From the NCBI RefSeq assembly GCF_000243135.2, contig NC_019903.1:1960001-2024000 (forward strand): DNA of 64,000 bases, in the 5' to 3' direction. Both the position numbers and the translations under genes were made by a program. The stretch is from Desulfitobacterium dichloroeliminans LMG P-21439 (lineage in GTDB: Bacteria; Bacillota; Desulfitobacteriia; Desulfitobacteriales; Desulfitobacteriaceae). This document shows, in pieces, positions 55,071 to 64,000 of this stretch (positions are counted from its first letter, which is position 1; the number at the start of each line of letters is the position of its first letter). Under the pieces are notes generated by a model. It saw only the letters and a list, made by a program, of their open reading frames with translations, was not told the origin of the DNA and ran no database searches.

Positions 55071-55113
55071 GACAAATAGACTGCCTAGGTACTTTGCCTT
55101 TGCACTTTAGAAA

Positions 55114-55758
55114 TTAATTGGTATTTTTTGCAGTATTAGCCTGAAGGTTTATGGGTTTCTCCGTTATCCATGGCTTTGTTAAGGGGAATATGGTTTTGCC
55201 ATAGGCGGTATTTACAACGAGAGCTGATGAAAGATACATAGCCAGTATACCGGCGAAGAGAAGAGCATATCCAGCGATTGGTTTAAAGGAAGGGTCAAGA
55301 ATTCCCAAGTCTAGAAAGGCTACTTGCACAACTGCTATATCGATTAGAATAACTGCCAGTGATAATATGCTTGTTGATTTAAAGTAAGCAGGAGTCCACA
55401 TCACTAGGCAGAACGAAAGCACTAACCAAGCCCATCCATCGATGTGAGTATCTAGGGGTATCGACCATTGTTGGACCGCAGCAAAATACTTAACAAAAAA
55501 CTCTAGCCCACCAACGAGCATAAAGAATGCCGAAAAGTATAAAAATACGTTTCCTCCAACGATCTGGCCTTCTTTCAACTCAATAACGCTAACGATGACT
55601 TGGACGACAAAGCCACCAATCAGCCAACATCCCATTAAAGGCATTGCTCCTAAAGTAACCTTCCCGCTTAATAAAGCGAAAAAAGTAAAACATGCAACAC
55701 CTAGGGCTACAAGACCCGCAGGTGATGGGTTCGCCCATCCTCCTTGATTATTTGACAT
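55114..55758 (-). CDS. satP: Acetate/succinate transporter (GPR1/FUN34/SatP family)
   Basis: A 214-residue membrane protein with six predicted helices. NPSPAGLVALGVACFTFF is the family motif at the start of helix 1. Members move acetate (or succinate) with protons. It sits between the FeS oxidoreductase and the CoA-transferase and probably supplies or exports acetate for the CoA-transferase reaction. ATG 55758 follows GAGAGGGGAAA. Confidence 0.9.
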   Translation of the reverse strand: MSNNQGGWANPSPAGLVALGVACFTFFALLSGKVTLGAMPLMGCWLIGGFVVQVIVSVIELKEGQIVGGNVFLYFSAFFMLVGGLEFFVKYFAAVQQWSIPLDTHIDGWAWLVLSFCLVMWTPAYFKSTSILSLAVILIDIAVVQVAFLDLGILDPSFKPIAGYALLFAGILAMYLSSALVVNTAYGKTIFPLTKPWITEKPINLQANTAKNTN

Positions 55759-55880
55759 ATGCTTTCCCCTCTCAATCATAACCTCAATTTAGAAGCTCAG
55801 TTTTAGAACTTCTTTATAATTCTTAATGAGATTGATACTATCCTGATTGAATTCAAGGTCAGTCTTTTGCAAAAAATCAT

Positions 55881-55908
55881 GACGTCAGATGTAAAATCAC
55901 AGGCTAAA
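55881..55908. repeat. Inverted repeat arm 2 flanking the acetate transporter gene
   Basis: Partner of 55041-55070, about 810 bases away, in the gap between the FeS oxidoreductase stop and the transporter start. Confidence 0.75.
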
Positions 55909-55979
55909 TTATATTTTTCTATCTTTTTATTTTTCTTTGGACAATAAATTTTCTGGCTAGCATAAAAAGGCGTGTTGTG

Positions 55980-57809
55980 TTAGGAAACTCTCCCGGCGAG
56001 AATCTCGGCAATATCCTGTACTTTAATTTGATCTTCTGCTTCACGAGTTGCTACTCCGTCATTGATCATGGTCAGACAGAAAGGACATGCTGTGCTCACT
56101 AAGTTTGAACCCGTCGCTATAGCCTCATCGGTCCGCATTACATTGATGCGTTCTCCCTCATGTTCTTCTAACCACATTCTTCCACCACCCGCTCCACAAC
56201 AGAAGCTCTTTTCGTGGTGACGAGGCATTTCCAACATCGTAAACCCTGCTGCTTTAAGCAGGGCACGAGGCTCTTGATAGATTTCATGATAACGTCCCAG
56301 ATAACAGGAATCATGGTAGGTGACTTTTTGCTCCGCTTCCATAGTAAATTGTAGTCGTCCAGCTTGCACAAGCTCATTCAAGTATTGAGTATGATGAATT
56401 ACTTCGTATTGCCCCCCGAACTCAGGATAATCCTGCTTTAGGACATTGAAACAGTGTGGGCATTGGGAAACAATTTTCTTGACTCCATAACCATTCATGA
56501 CTTCAATATTCTCTGTAGCTAGTGAGTAGAAAAGGTATTCGTTTCCTAAACGACGTGCGGAATCTCCACAGCATTTTTCCTCATTACCCAGGATTGCGAA
56601 ATTGACATTGGCTTTTTGCAGGAGCTTAACAAACGCCGCTGCTACTTTTTGATTGCGGGCATCAAAGGCTCCTGAACAACCCGGCCAATAGAGTATTTCT
56701 GCCTCAGGATTCTCTTCTATAGTCTTGACATCGAGGCCGGTTAGGAAATCAGCTCGGTTGCTCCAGCCAATCCCCCAAGGGTTTCCGTTATTCTCCATAT
56801 TCTTAAAGGCCAGCTGGGCTTCTGAGGGGAAACGACTTTCCATGAGCACTAGGTTACGACGCATATCAATGGTTTTATCCACATGCTCGATAAAGATGGG
56901 ACATTGTTGTTCACAGGAGCGGCAGGTAGTACAAGACCAAAGATCATCCTCGGAGAGAACTTCTCCGATGAGCTGACGCAGTCCTAATTCCTCTTCACTG
57001 GGTGCTTCTGCAGCAACAGCAACCTCCTCAGCCGTCTCATGTCCTCCGGAAAGAGCAGGTGCATTTTTGTGTTCTTTTAAGGCCTTGCCCATTTCCCCCA
57101 TATAGGCACCCATATCTTGGATTACTTGTTTGGGGTTAAGGTGCTTCCCACTTAAATAGGCCGGACAATTATCTTGGCATCTTCCGCAACGTAAACAAGC
57201 ATCCGTGTTAAAAAGTGTCTTCCAGCTAAATTCGCTAAGCTTGCTTTTGCCAAAGGTTTCTAGACTTTCATCTTCAAAGTCGATTTTTTCCGGTATTCCA
57301 ATAGGTCCATGCTTGCGTAGGAATTGATTGGCCGGTCCGAGTAAAATATGGGAAAGCTTTGAATATGGAAAATACCCAAAGAAAACCATGACCAAGATAA
57401 AATGAAACCACCATAGGAAACTATGAATTCCCTCTAAGGTTTCTACGCTGAAGTTTTGGAAAAGTGGTGCCATAGCATATCCTAGGAAGGCATACATTCC
57501 CCAAGGATCAGCGACAGCCGCCATACGCACAGCTTGGATCACAAAACCGGTAATCAAAATAGTTAAGATCAGGACTAAAACGACAGCGTCATCCATTTTA
57601 TTATCAAGCCGATCCGGACGTTGCATATAACGTCGCCAAATAGCCATAAAGATACCCAAAATGGCCAGTAACCCGAAAATATTGGCGGTAATTTTGATAA
57701 AGATATATAGACCGCCGTTAAAAACATTGACGCCGAAGTCAGCCTGCAGGGCTACAATCGTTGTCGCAAACATCAAAAGAACAAAACCCCAGAAAATGAA
57801 AAGATGCAT
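55980..57809 (-). CDS. Membrane FeS oxidoreductase (EtfAB:quinone oxidoreductase type), 5'-truncated by IS1380
   Basis: Heterodisulfide-reductase-like membrane protein thought to pass electrons from EtfAB to menaquinone. An NarI-like helical region with heme-type His (HSFLWWFHFILVMVFFGYF) is followed by two 4Fe-4S motifs (CLRCGRCQDNCP, CTTCRSCEQQCP) and two CCG domains (EKCCGDSARRLGNE, FCCGAGGGRMW). The first available start is ATG 57809 (609 aa), but conserved sequence continues in frame upstream to 57973 (FFCYGFYQRFKLWRLGQ, then GHKRIIKDGFPGVMHLF) without a start codon until it meets the IS1380 end, where a TAG lies. About 55 residues plus the true start are therefore lost, so this may be a pseudogene. 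Confidence 0.85.
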   Translation of the reverse strand: MHLFIFWGFVLLMFATTIVALQADFGVNVFNGGLYIFIKITANIFGLLAILGIFMAIWRRYMQRPDRLDNKMDDAVVLVLILTILITGFVIQAVRMAAVADPWGMYAFLGYAMAPLFQNFSVETLEGIHSFLWWFHFILVMVFFGYFPYSKLSHILLGPANQFLRKHGPIGIPEKIDFEDESLETFGKSKLSEFSWKTLFNTDACLRCGRCQDNCPAYLSGKHLNPKQVIQDMGAYMGEMGKALKEHKNAPALSGGHETAEEVAVAAEAPSEEELGLRQLIGEVLSEDDLWSCTTCRSCEQQCPIFIEHVDKTIDMRRNLVLMESRFPSEAQLAFKNMENNGNPWGIGWSNRADFLTGLDVKTIEENPEAEILYWPGCSGAFDARNQKVAAAFVKLLQKANVNFAILGNEEKCCGDSARRLGNEYLFYSLATENIEVMNGYGVKKIVSQCPHCFNVLKQDYPEFGGQYEVIHHTQYLNELVQAGRLQFTMEAEQKVTYHDSCYLGRYHEIYQEPRALLKAAGFTMLEMPRHHEKSFCCGAGGGRMWLEEHEGERINVMRTDEAIATGSNLVSTACPFCLTMINDGVATREAEDQIKVQDIAEILAGRVS

Positions 57810-57973
57810 TACTCCCGGAAAACCATCTTTTATTATCCTTTTGTGGCCTATTCCATAGACAATGACATCACTTATTCTCTTCCCGAGATTTTGCCAACGG
57901 TTCTCTGATTGTCCTAGACGCCATAATTTAAAGCGCTGATAAAAACCATAACAGAAAAAACCGAGAGCTATGA

Positions 57974-59630
57974 CCTAGATTCTACGTCAGTACTTCAAAA
58001 AGCATAATCAAAGCCTTGATAAATATGCGTTCCTTCGAAATTCAGCTTTCACCCATTGGGTGAAAGAAAAGTGCTCAAAAATATGTTAAATTATCAGCTT
58101 TTATGACTCGATATATGGTAAAATAATAGTAAGAAAAGTAGTAAAAAGGGGTTCTAATTATGATTAATAAAATTGATTTCAAAGCTAAGAATCTAACATC
58201 AAATGCAGGTCTTTTTCTGCTCCTTGAGAATGCAAAAAGCAATGGGATTTTTGATTTTATTGAAAATGACCTCGTATTTGATAATGACTCAACAAATAAA
58301 ATCAAGATGAATCATATAAAGACCATGCTCTGCGGTCACTTCATTGGCATTGATAAGTTAGAACGTCTAAAGCTACTTCAAAATGATCCCCTCGTCAACG
58401 AGTTTGATATTTCCGTAAAAGAACCTGAAACAGTGTCACGGTTTCTAGGAAACTTCAACTTCAAGACAACCCAAATGTTTAGAGACATTAATTTTAAAGT
58501 CTTTAAAAAACTGCTCACTAAAAGTAAATTGACATCCATTACGATTGATATTGATAGTAGTGTAATTAACGTAGAAGGTCATCAAGAAGGTGCGTCAAAA
58601 GGATATAATCCTAAGAAACTGGGAAACCGATGCTACAATATCCAATTTGCATTTTGCGACGAATTAAAAGCATATGTTACCGGATTTGTAAGAAGTGGCA
58701 ATACTTACACTGCAAACGGTGCTGCGGAAATGATCAAAGAAATTGTTGCTAACATCAAATCAGACGATTTAGAAATTTTATTTCGAATGGATAGTGGCTA
58801 CTTTGATGAAAAAATTATCGAAACGATAGAATCTCTTGGATGCAAATATTTAATTAAAGCCAAAAGTTATTCTACACTCACCTCACAAGCAACGAATTCA
58901 TCAATTGTATTCGTTAAAGGAGAAGAAGGTAGAGAAACTACAGAACTGTATACAAAATTAGTTAAATGGGAAAAAGACAGAAGATTTGTCGTATCTCGCG
59001 TACTGAAACCAGAAAAAGAAAGAGCACAATTATCACTTTTAGAAGGTTCCGAATACGACTACTTTTTCTTTGTAACAAATACTACCTTGCTTTCTGAAAA
59101 AGTAGTTATATACTATGAAAAGCGTGGTAATGCTGAAAACTATATCAAAGAAGCCAAATACGACATGGCGGTGGGTCATCTCTTGCTAAAGTCATTTTGG
59201 GCGAATGAAGCCGTGTTTCAAATGATGATGCTTTCATATAACCTATTTTTGTTGTTCAAGTTTGATTCCTTGGACTCTTCAGAATACAGACAGCAAATAA
59301 AGACCTTTCGTTTGAAGTATGTATTTCTTGCAGCAAAAATAATCAAAACCGCAAGATATGTAATCATGAAGTTGTCGGAAAACTATCCGTACAAGGGAGT
59401 GTATGAAAAATGTCTGGTATAATAAGAATATCATCAATAAAATTGAGTGTTGCTCTGTGGATAACTTGCAGAGTTTATTAAGTATCATTGCAGCAAAGAT
59501 GAAATCAATGATTTATCAAAAATGATTGAAAGGTGGTTGTAAATAATGTTACAATGTGTGAGAAGCAGTCTAAATTCTTCGTGAAATAGTGATTTTTGAA
59601 GCTAATAAAAAACACACGTGGAATTTAGGT
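57974..59630 (+). mobile_element. IS1380-family insertion sequence (1657 bp)
   Basis: The ends are CCTAGATTCTACGTCAGT on the left and, inward from the right, CCTAAATTCCACGTGTGT (14 of 18 identical). Length and CC-starting ends fit IS1380. There is no matching 4-5 bp duplication (left flank CTATGA, right flank TTTCTT). It contains one intact transposase. Confidence 0.82.
58160..59422 (+). CDS. IS1380-family transposase
   Basis: A 420-residue DDE transposase. Catalytic residues are suggested in TSITIDIDSSVINVEG (D), LFRMDSGYFDEKIIE (D) and KRGNAENYIKEAKYDM (E, in the Y-R-E-K-like helix). Codon usage is more AT-rich than in the neighbouring metabolic genes. Start ATG after AAAGGGG. Full length. 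Confidence 0.9.
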   Translation: MINKIDFKAKNLTSNAGLFLLLENAKSNGIFDFIENDLVFDNDSTNKIKMNHIKTMLCGHFIGIDKLERLKLLQNDPLVNEFDISVKEPETVSRFLGNFNFKTTQMFRDINFKVFKKLLTKSKLTSITIDIDSSVINVEGHQEGASKGYNPKKLGNRCYNIQFAFCDELKAYVTGFVRSGNTYTANGAAEMIKEIVANIKSDDLEILFRMDSGYFDEKIIETIESLGCKYLIKAKSYSTLTSQATNSSIVFVKGEEGRETTELYTKLVKWEKDRRFVVSRVLKPEKERAQLSLLEGSEYDYFFFVTNTTLLSEKVVIYYEKRGNAENYIKEAKYDMAVGHLLLKSFWANEAVFQMMMLSYNLFLLFKFDSLDSSEYRQQIKTFRLKYVFLAAKIIKTARYVIMKLSENYPYKGVYEKCLV

Positions 59631-59656
59631 TTCTTTATAAACATAGGGGGAATTGC

Positions 59657-60340
59657 ATGAAACGTTGCCTCATCTGCCTAGAAGAATTGGATCTGTTTCG
59701 GGGTCTGGAAAAAGAACAGATTACAAACTTGTGTCAATGTACAAATAAAAAACGGCTGTCCAAAGGACACTATCTTTTTTATCAAGGGGATATTACAAGT
59801 ACTATATTTCTTGTGAAATCAGGAAAACTTAAACTTGTGCAAAGTGCTGAAGATGGACATGAAACAATTCTGGATATCTGTGGTCCCGGTGAGGTACTAG
59901 GTGAGTTGTCGCTATATCAAGAACAAAAGGAATGTTCTAGCGCGTTAGCCATGGAAGAGGCTTGCATCTGTTGCTTTAGTAAAATGCAATTTGAAATGTT
60001 AATTAAGAAAGATCCTTCTTTTGCCTTAAGGATAATTGATTACCTTGGGCAAAAGCGTTATGCCAATATGAATTCAGATAAGGAAACTAGACGAACTGTA
60101 AAAGAAAGATTATTAGGTCTATTTTATAACCTTGCCAACCAATATGGGAAAAAGCTGCCAAACGCGACAATGATCGATTTAATAATTACGCAGCAGGAAT
60201 TAGCTGATATGATTGGTTCTTCACGGGTAATGGTCATTCAGGCCCTTAATGAGTTAAAAGAAGCCAAAATAGTCGACCGCACTAACAGATATTACATATT
60301 AAAAGATGACCCTTGTCTTAGTACGCACATATTTAAATAA
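59657..60340 (+). CDS. Crp/Fnr-family transcriptional regulator
   Basis: A 227-residue regulator: N-terminal cysteines (MKRCLICLEELDLF), a cyclic-nucleotide-type effector domain (LSKGHYLFYQGDITSTIFLVKSGKLKLVQ, then GEVLGELSLY) and a C-terminal winged helix (ITQQELADMIGSSRVMVIQALNEL). The signal is unknown. ATG 59657 follows AGGGGGAA. Only 26 bases separate it from the IS1380 end, so its native promoter is probably lost or provided by the element. Confidence 0.9.
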   Translation: MKRCLICLEELDLFRGLEKEQITNLCQCTNKKRLSKGHYLFYQGDITSTIFLVKSGKLKLVQSAEDGHETILDICGPGEVLGELSLYQEQKECSSALAMEEACICCFSKMQFEMLIKKDPSFALRIIDYLGQKRYANMNSDKETRRTVKERLLGLFYNLANQYGKKLPNATMIDLIITQQELADMIGSSRVMVIQALNELKEAKIVDRTNRYYILKDDPCLSTHIFK

Positions 60341-60690
60341 TAGGGTCAAGCAGCTACTTCTCTGATTTTTAGGTATGGAAATTCAATATGACTAACATGG
60401 GGTAAATCAGCCAATGATTTTCAATATTCCAGTAAAGCTCCCGAGTCGCCATATCCTTTACTCCCCTTCCCATATCTCTAATTCCATACCGATACTTTTA
60501 ACTCCCAACCCTAAGCAATAACCCTCAATAAATCTTTTCATTTCTCTATATTCGCAATATTCTGATATCTAATGGTCTAGGGCACTGTCCTTCGACAGCA
60601 CCCAAGCCATTATTTATTTACTCCCTGCTGATTAAGGTGAACTCCCGCTTACAAGGTGCTTATGAGGGTGAGTTCCGCTCTATGCAGGTC
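60341..60690. other. Intergenic region between convergent crp-type gene and etfA
   Basis: No gene seen. Near the etfA end an imperfect hairpin (GAACTCCC, about 60641, with GGGTGAGTTC, about 60667) may terminate the etf operon. Confidence 0.4.
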
Positions 60691-61680
60691 CTATTCGTTG
60701 ACTAATTTTTTGAATTCTTCGGTAAGAAGTGGTACGACTTCAAACAAATCTCCGACAATCCCGTAGTCAGCAACATTGAAAATGGGGGCATCAGGATCTT
60801 TGTTAATCGCAATAATAACTTTGGATGCTCCCATGCCAGCGATATGCTGAATAGCTCCACTGATCCCGCAAGCAATATACAAGGTGGGGGCTACAATACT
60901 ACCTGTCTGTCCGACTTGGAATTGATTGTCGATCCAACCTGAATCTACTGCTGCTCTAGAGGCTCCTACAGCTGCTCCCACAACATCAGCTAATGCCTCA
61001 AGGATGGTAAAATTTTCTTTGGCTTTCATCCCACGCCCACCCGAGATAACGATATCTGCTTCCGTAAGTGCCGGACGGCTGGTAATGATGAGGGCAACAT
61101 CTTTCAAAATGACTTTCAGATCAGCTGGGTCAATGTCCACAGTTGCTTCAATAACTTCAGCTTGTCGTGACGAATCCGGTTCAGATGCAACAAAAGATTT
61201 AGCTCTCACCGTTGCAAGAAGTGGCGTACTTTCAATTTCTACGAGACTAAAAGCACTGCCGGTGTAGACTGGTCGCTTGAACAGAAGAAATTTATCTTGG
61301 TCCTGTTCAATATCGACAATGTCTGAGGCTAGACCAACTCCTAAGCGTTGAGCTAAGCGGGGGGCAAGGTCTTTAGCAAGAGCAGTATGCCCTAACAAAA
61401 AGGCTTTGGGCTCTTCCTTACGAAGCAACTTCGTGAGGGCAGAGGTGTAAGCACCTGTCGTATACTGAGCTAATTGGGGTGAGTCTAACAGGTAGACTTG
61501 ATCCGCTCCATACTCAGCAACTTCCTTTGTCAGATTGGCGATATTTTCGCCTACGATGACCGCCACAAGAGGCTCACCTTTTTGATCAGCAATTTTACGT
61601 CCTTGACTCAATAGTTCAAAGGATATTTTGCGAATCTTTCCTGCGGCTTGTTCAACAAATATCCATATTCCCTTTGACAT
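60691..61680 (-). CDS. etfA: Electron transfer flavoprotein alpha subunit
   Basis: A 329-residue EtfA that with EtfB shuttles electrons between acyl-CoA dehydrogenase and the membrane. The C-terminal FAD-binding segment is clear: ISGGRGMKAKENF, then GQTGSIVAPTLYIACGISGAIQHIAGM and INKDPDAPIFNVADYGIVGD. No extra ferredoxin domain. ATG follows AAAGGAGCG. Last gene of the cluster with etfB and acyl-CoA dehydrogenase. Confidence 0.95.
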   Translation of the reverse strand: MSKGIWIFVEQAAGKIRKISFELLSQGRKIADQKGEPLVAVIVGENIANLTKEVAEYGADQVYLLDSPQLAQYTTGAYTSALTKLLRKEEPKAFLLGHTALAKDLAPRLAQRLGVGLASDIVDIEQDQDKFLLFKRPVYTGSAFSLVEIESTPLLATVRAKSFVASEPDSSRQAEVIEATVDIDPADLKVILKDVALIITSRPALTEADIVISGGRGMKAKENFTILEALADVVGAAVGASRAAVDSGWIDNQFQVGQTGSIVAPTLYIACGISGAIQHIAGMGASKVIIAINKDPDAPIFNVADYGIVGDLFEVVPLLTEEFKKLVNE

Positions 61681-61713
61681 AGTACTCGCTCCTTTACTTT
61701 GTTCATCACTCGA

Positions 61714-62487
61714 TTAGAGAACTTTTGCTTCTTCACGCAGCAAGCGTGCTAAGAGACTCGCCGCTTCAGCAGCTTCTCCAGGAAGCTTTTTGCCCCCTTG
61801 TCTTGGGATGGGTAAAGTAAATTTCAAGACTTTCGCCTGAGCTGTCAAATTGGAAGGATCAAGTCCCAAATCACTCAATTTGAGTACAGTTAATGGTTTC
61901 TTTTTCGCTTTCATAATTCCGGCGACCGATGGATAACGGACTTCATTAATTCCTTGAACTACCGTGATCACTGCTGGCAGTGTTACTTCAAGAGTTGCCA
62001 GTCCGCCGTCGATGACCCGCTTGGCCGTGGCAAGACTTTCCTCAATATCGAGTTTAGTGATACTGCTCAGAGAAGGCAGCTCCATTTTCTCCGCCATGCG
62101 CACTGCAACTTGGGCTGAGCCGTTATCTGTATCCATTACTCCGGCAAGGATGATATCGTAAGTTAAGGTTTTCACTGCTTGGGCAAGGATTGTGGCAGCC
62201 ATGCCTTCATCTACCTCACCTAATGCAGGGTCATTAATATGAAGAGCTTTATCGGCACCCATGGCTAAGGCGCTGCGAATTGCCGCTGTAGCTTGATCTC
62301 CCCCCAAAGTAACAATGGTTACCTCGCCACCAAATTTTTCCTTGATACGCAACGCCTCTTCGATGGCGTATTCGTCCAAGGGGTTGATGACCAAAGTGAC
62401 TCCGTTGGTGTCAATTTTCCCTTGATTATTTAAGACAATTTTTGCTTCAGTATCTACGGTTTGTTTCATTAATACCACAATGTTCAT
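61714..62487 (-). CDS. etfB: Electron transfer flavoprotein beta subunit
   Basis: A 257-residue EtfB: MNIVVLMKQTVDTEAKI at the start, INPLDEYAIEEALRIKEKFGGEVTIVTLGG and ILAGVMDTDNGSAQVAVRMAEKMELP. Adjacent to etfA (33 bases) and downstream of the acyl-CoA dehydrogenase gene. Whether this Etf bifurcates cannot be read with confidence from sequence alone; the nearby membrane FeS protein favours the quinone-linked route. Confidence 0.95.
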   Translation of the reverse strand: MNIVVLMKQTVDTEAKIVLNNQGKIDTNGVTLVINPLDEYAIEEALRIKEKFGGEVTIVTLGGDQATAAIRSALAMGADKALHINDPALGEVDEGMAATILAQAVKTLTYDIILAGVMDTDNGSAQVAVRMAEKMELPSLSSITKLDIEESLATAKRVIDGGLATLEVTLPAVITVVQGINEVRYPSVAGIMKAKKKPLTVLKLSDLGLDPSNLTAQAKVLKFTLPIPRQGGKKLPGEAAEAASLLARLLREEAKVL

Positions 62488-62553
62488 AAGGTACCCCCTT
62501 GTTGGATTTCCATGGTGTTACTTCATTCCACTGGCTTACCTGATACGTCTTTT

Positions 62554-63696
62554 CTATTCCTTTAAAATATGGCTGGCAATAACGATTCGTTGTACTTCGC
62601 TGGTTCCTTCATAAATCTCAGTAATCTTGGCATCTCTCATCATACGTTCTGCAGGATATTCGCGGGTATAGCCATAACCTCCGTGGAGTTGCACAGCTTG
62701 AGTGGTAACCCACATAGCTGTTTCTGAGGCGTGAAGTTTAGCCATAGCCGAAGCTTTAGAAACAGGCTTATGCTGAGTAGCAAGATAAGCTGACTGATAA
62801 ACAAGAAGACGAGCTGCCTCGATTTGAGTTGCCATATCTGCTAATTTGAATTGGTTTGCTTGAAATTGAGCAATAGGTTGACCAAACTGAACTCTCTCTT
62901 TGGCATAATTTTTTGCCTGTTCGTAAGCACCTTGGGCGATACCTAAAGCTTGAGATGCAATACCAATTCGACCAAAGTCTAAGGTTATCATGGCAATCTT
63001 AAATCCTTGCCCTTCTTGACCTAAGAGATTTTCAGCAGGAATCCGAACATTGTCAAATACCAATTCGTAAGTAGCCGAAGAACGAATCCCCATCTTCTTT
63101 TCTTTCTTACCAAAGGTAAAACCGGGCATTCCCTTTTCTAAAATGAAAGCAGCAATTCCTTTGTTTCCTTTGCTTTTATCCATTTGAGCGGTGACCACGT
63201 AAGTATCTGCCTCATAAGCATTGGTAATAAATATCTTAGAACCATTGATAACATACTCATTGCCATCTTTCACGGCAGTAGTTCTAGTTCCTGAAGCATC
63301 GGAGCCGGCCATCGGCTCAGTTAAACCAAAAGCACCCAACTTTTCCCCACTGGCTAAAGGTACCAAATACTTTTGCTTTTGCTCTTCAGTACCAAAAAGA
63401 TAAATAGGATTTGCGCAGAGACTGGAATGGGCAGAAACTGTAACCCCTACAGAAGCATCAACTCTTGATAATTCTTCAACGGCAATAGCATAGGATAGAT
63501 AATCTGCTTCTACCCCACCGTATTTTTCCGGAAAGGTGATTCCTGCTAAACCTAACTCGGACAGTTTGTTCCATATCTCGCGTGGGAATTCTTCTTTCTC
63601 ATCCCGTTCTTCTGCACCAGCGGCACACTCATTCTCAGCAAAATCACGCACCATTTTCCTCATCATTACATGGTCTTCACTTAATTCAAACATCAT
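62554..63696 (-). CDS. Short-chain acyl-CoA dehydrogenase (butyryl-CoA dehydrogenase-like)
   Basis: A 380-residue FAD enzyme that interconverts butyryl-CoA and crotonyl-CoA. [14 protein letters not shown] and [13 protein letters not shown] are the FAD-binding signatures, and [15 protein letters not shown] carries the catalytic Glu of short-chain members. Two consecutive ATG codons after GAGAGGGG. Upstream lies the 3-hydroxybutyryl-CoA dehydrogenase gene. Confidence 0.93.
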   Translation of the reverse strand: MMFELSEDHVMMRKMVRDFAENECAAGAEERDEKEEFPREIWNKLSELGLAGITFPEKYGGVEADYLSYAIAVEELSRVDASVGVTVSAHSSLCANPIYLFGTEEQKQKYLVPLASGEKLGAFGLTEPMAGSDASGTRTTAVKDGNEYVINGSKIFITNAYEADTYVVTAQMDKSKGNKGIAAFILEKGMPGFTFGKKEKKMGIRSSATYELVFDNVRIPAENLLGQEGQGFKIAMITLDFGRIGIASQALGIAQGAYEQAKNYAKERVQFGQPIAQFQANQFKLADMATQIEAARLLVYQSAYLATQHKPVSKASAMAKLHASETAMWVTTQAVQLHGGYGYTREYPAERMMRDAKITEIYEGTSEVQRIVIASHILKE

Positions 63697-63739
63697 AGTT
63701 TTCGACCCCTCTCAAATCTTTCTTTATCTATCTCTAACC

Positions 63740-64000
63740 TTAATAGGTATAGAAACCTCTACCTGTTTTACGTCCTAACCAGCCAGCTTTAACATATTTT
63801 CTTAACAAAGGGCAAGGACGATATTTATCGCCGAGTCCCTCATGGAGAACGTCACATATAGCAAGTACTGTATCAAGGCCGATTAAATCCGCTAAGGCCA
63901 AGGGCCCCATGGGATGATTAGCTCCCAGCTTCATTACATTATCAATAGCTTCTGGCTTAGCTATGCCTTCATTCAAAGTCCAAATCGCTTCATTGATCAT
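63740..64000 (-). CDS. hbd: 3-hydroxybutyryl-CoA dehydrogenase (C-terminal part, cut by window edge)
   Basis: The last 86 residues of a 3-hydroxyacyl-CoA dehydrogenase: [21 protein letters not shown] and [17 protein letters not shown] are the conserved C-terminal domain motifs. The gene continues beyond position 64000, so the methionine at the edge is not the start. It completes the four-carbon CoA cycle with crotonase, acyl-CoA dehydrogenase and thiolase in this window. Confidence 0.92.
   Translation of the reverse strand: MINEAIWTLNEGIAKPEAIDNVMKLGANHPMGPLALADLIGLDTVLAICDVLHEGLGDKYRPCPLLRKYVKAGWLGRKTGRGFYTY

Noticed and set aside
1-64000. CRISPR arrays, rRNA genes, prophage or plasmid origin
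   Set aside because: No regularly spaced repeats, rRNA sequence, phage structural genes or replication initiator were seen.

Overview
The window looks like chromosome from an anaerobic, endospore-forming Firmicute of the Peptococcaceae type (Desulfosporosinus/Desulfitobacterium-like). This is inferred from gene content: AddAB instead of RecBCD, small YjcZ-type and CotF/LysM spore-associated proteins, a CtsR-type operator at clpB, GGAGG ribosome binding sites with many GTG/TTG starts, and an acyl-CoA/EtfAB/membrane FeS-oxidoreductase set of the kind used in butyrate metabolism. No rRNA, CRISPR array or prophage is visible.

Layout. 1-1090: the 5' part of an IS30-family element (minus strand), cut by the window edge. 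1.1-6.6 kb: a tRNA-Pro(CGG), a GNAT acetyltransferase, then a complete riboflavin operon ribD-ribE-ribBA-ribH behind an FMN riboswitch whose switching helices can be read directly, and a sigma-70 family factor. 6.7-15.8 kb: mostly minus-strand housekeeping genes (DUF2007, clpB with promoter and CtsR-like operator, phosphoglucomutase, DegV, FeS flavoprotein, GNAT, 2-hydroxyacid dehydrogenase). 15.8-18 kb: a sporulation-flavoured patch with two tiny hydrophobic proteins, a LysM protein, an unrecognised conserved-looking gene and a strong candidate structured non-coding RNA with its own promoter and terminator. 18.2-21.1 kb: a three-gene ABC importer. 21.2-28.9 kb: addB-addA. 29-36.8 kb: small exported proteins, YitT, an ECF sigma/anti-sigma-like pair, cardiolipin synthase, paired half-size chromate transporters, CotF-like coat protein and PspC.

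36.9-48.6 kb is the mobile-element-rich part: an IS256 element that split a perfect terminator hairpin, an IS110 element with a possible bridge-RNA region, DUF6765 and DUF4474 genes, a heterodimeric ABC exporter with one degenerate ATP site and an attenuator-like leader, and a complete IS30 copy. The two IS30 copies are identical over the 1090 bp that can be compared and lie in inverted orientation, so the 45.7 kb between them could invert by recombination.

48.6-51.5 kb holds small proteins, a rhodanese with a CsoR/CstR-like operator and an aromatic-acid exporter. 51.6-64 kb is the butyrate/beta-oxidation region, all minus strand: hbd (partial), acyl-CoA dehydrogenase, etfB, etfA, then (past a Crp/Fnr regulator and an IS1380 element) a membrane FeS oxidoreductase, an acetate transporter, butyryl-CoA:acetate CoA-transferase-like, thiolase and crotonase. 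Together these cover the interconversion of acetyl-CoA and butyryl-CoA/butyrate, with EtfAB passing electrons to the membrane FeS protein. The IS1380 element has removed the true 5' end of that FeS gene and leaves no target duplication, which points to an associated deletion or rearrangement.
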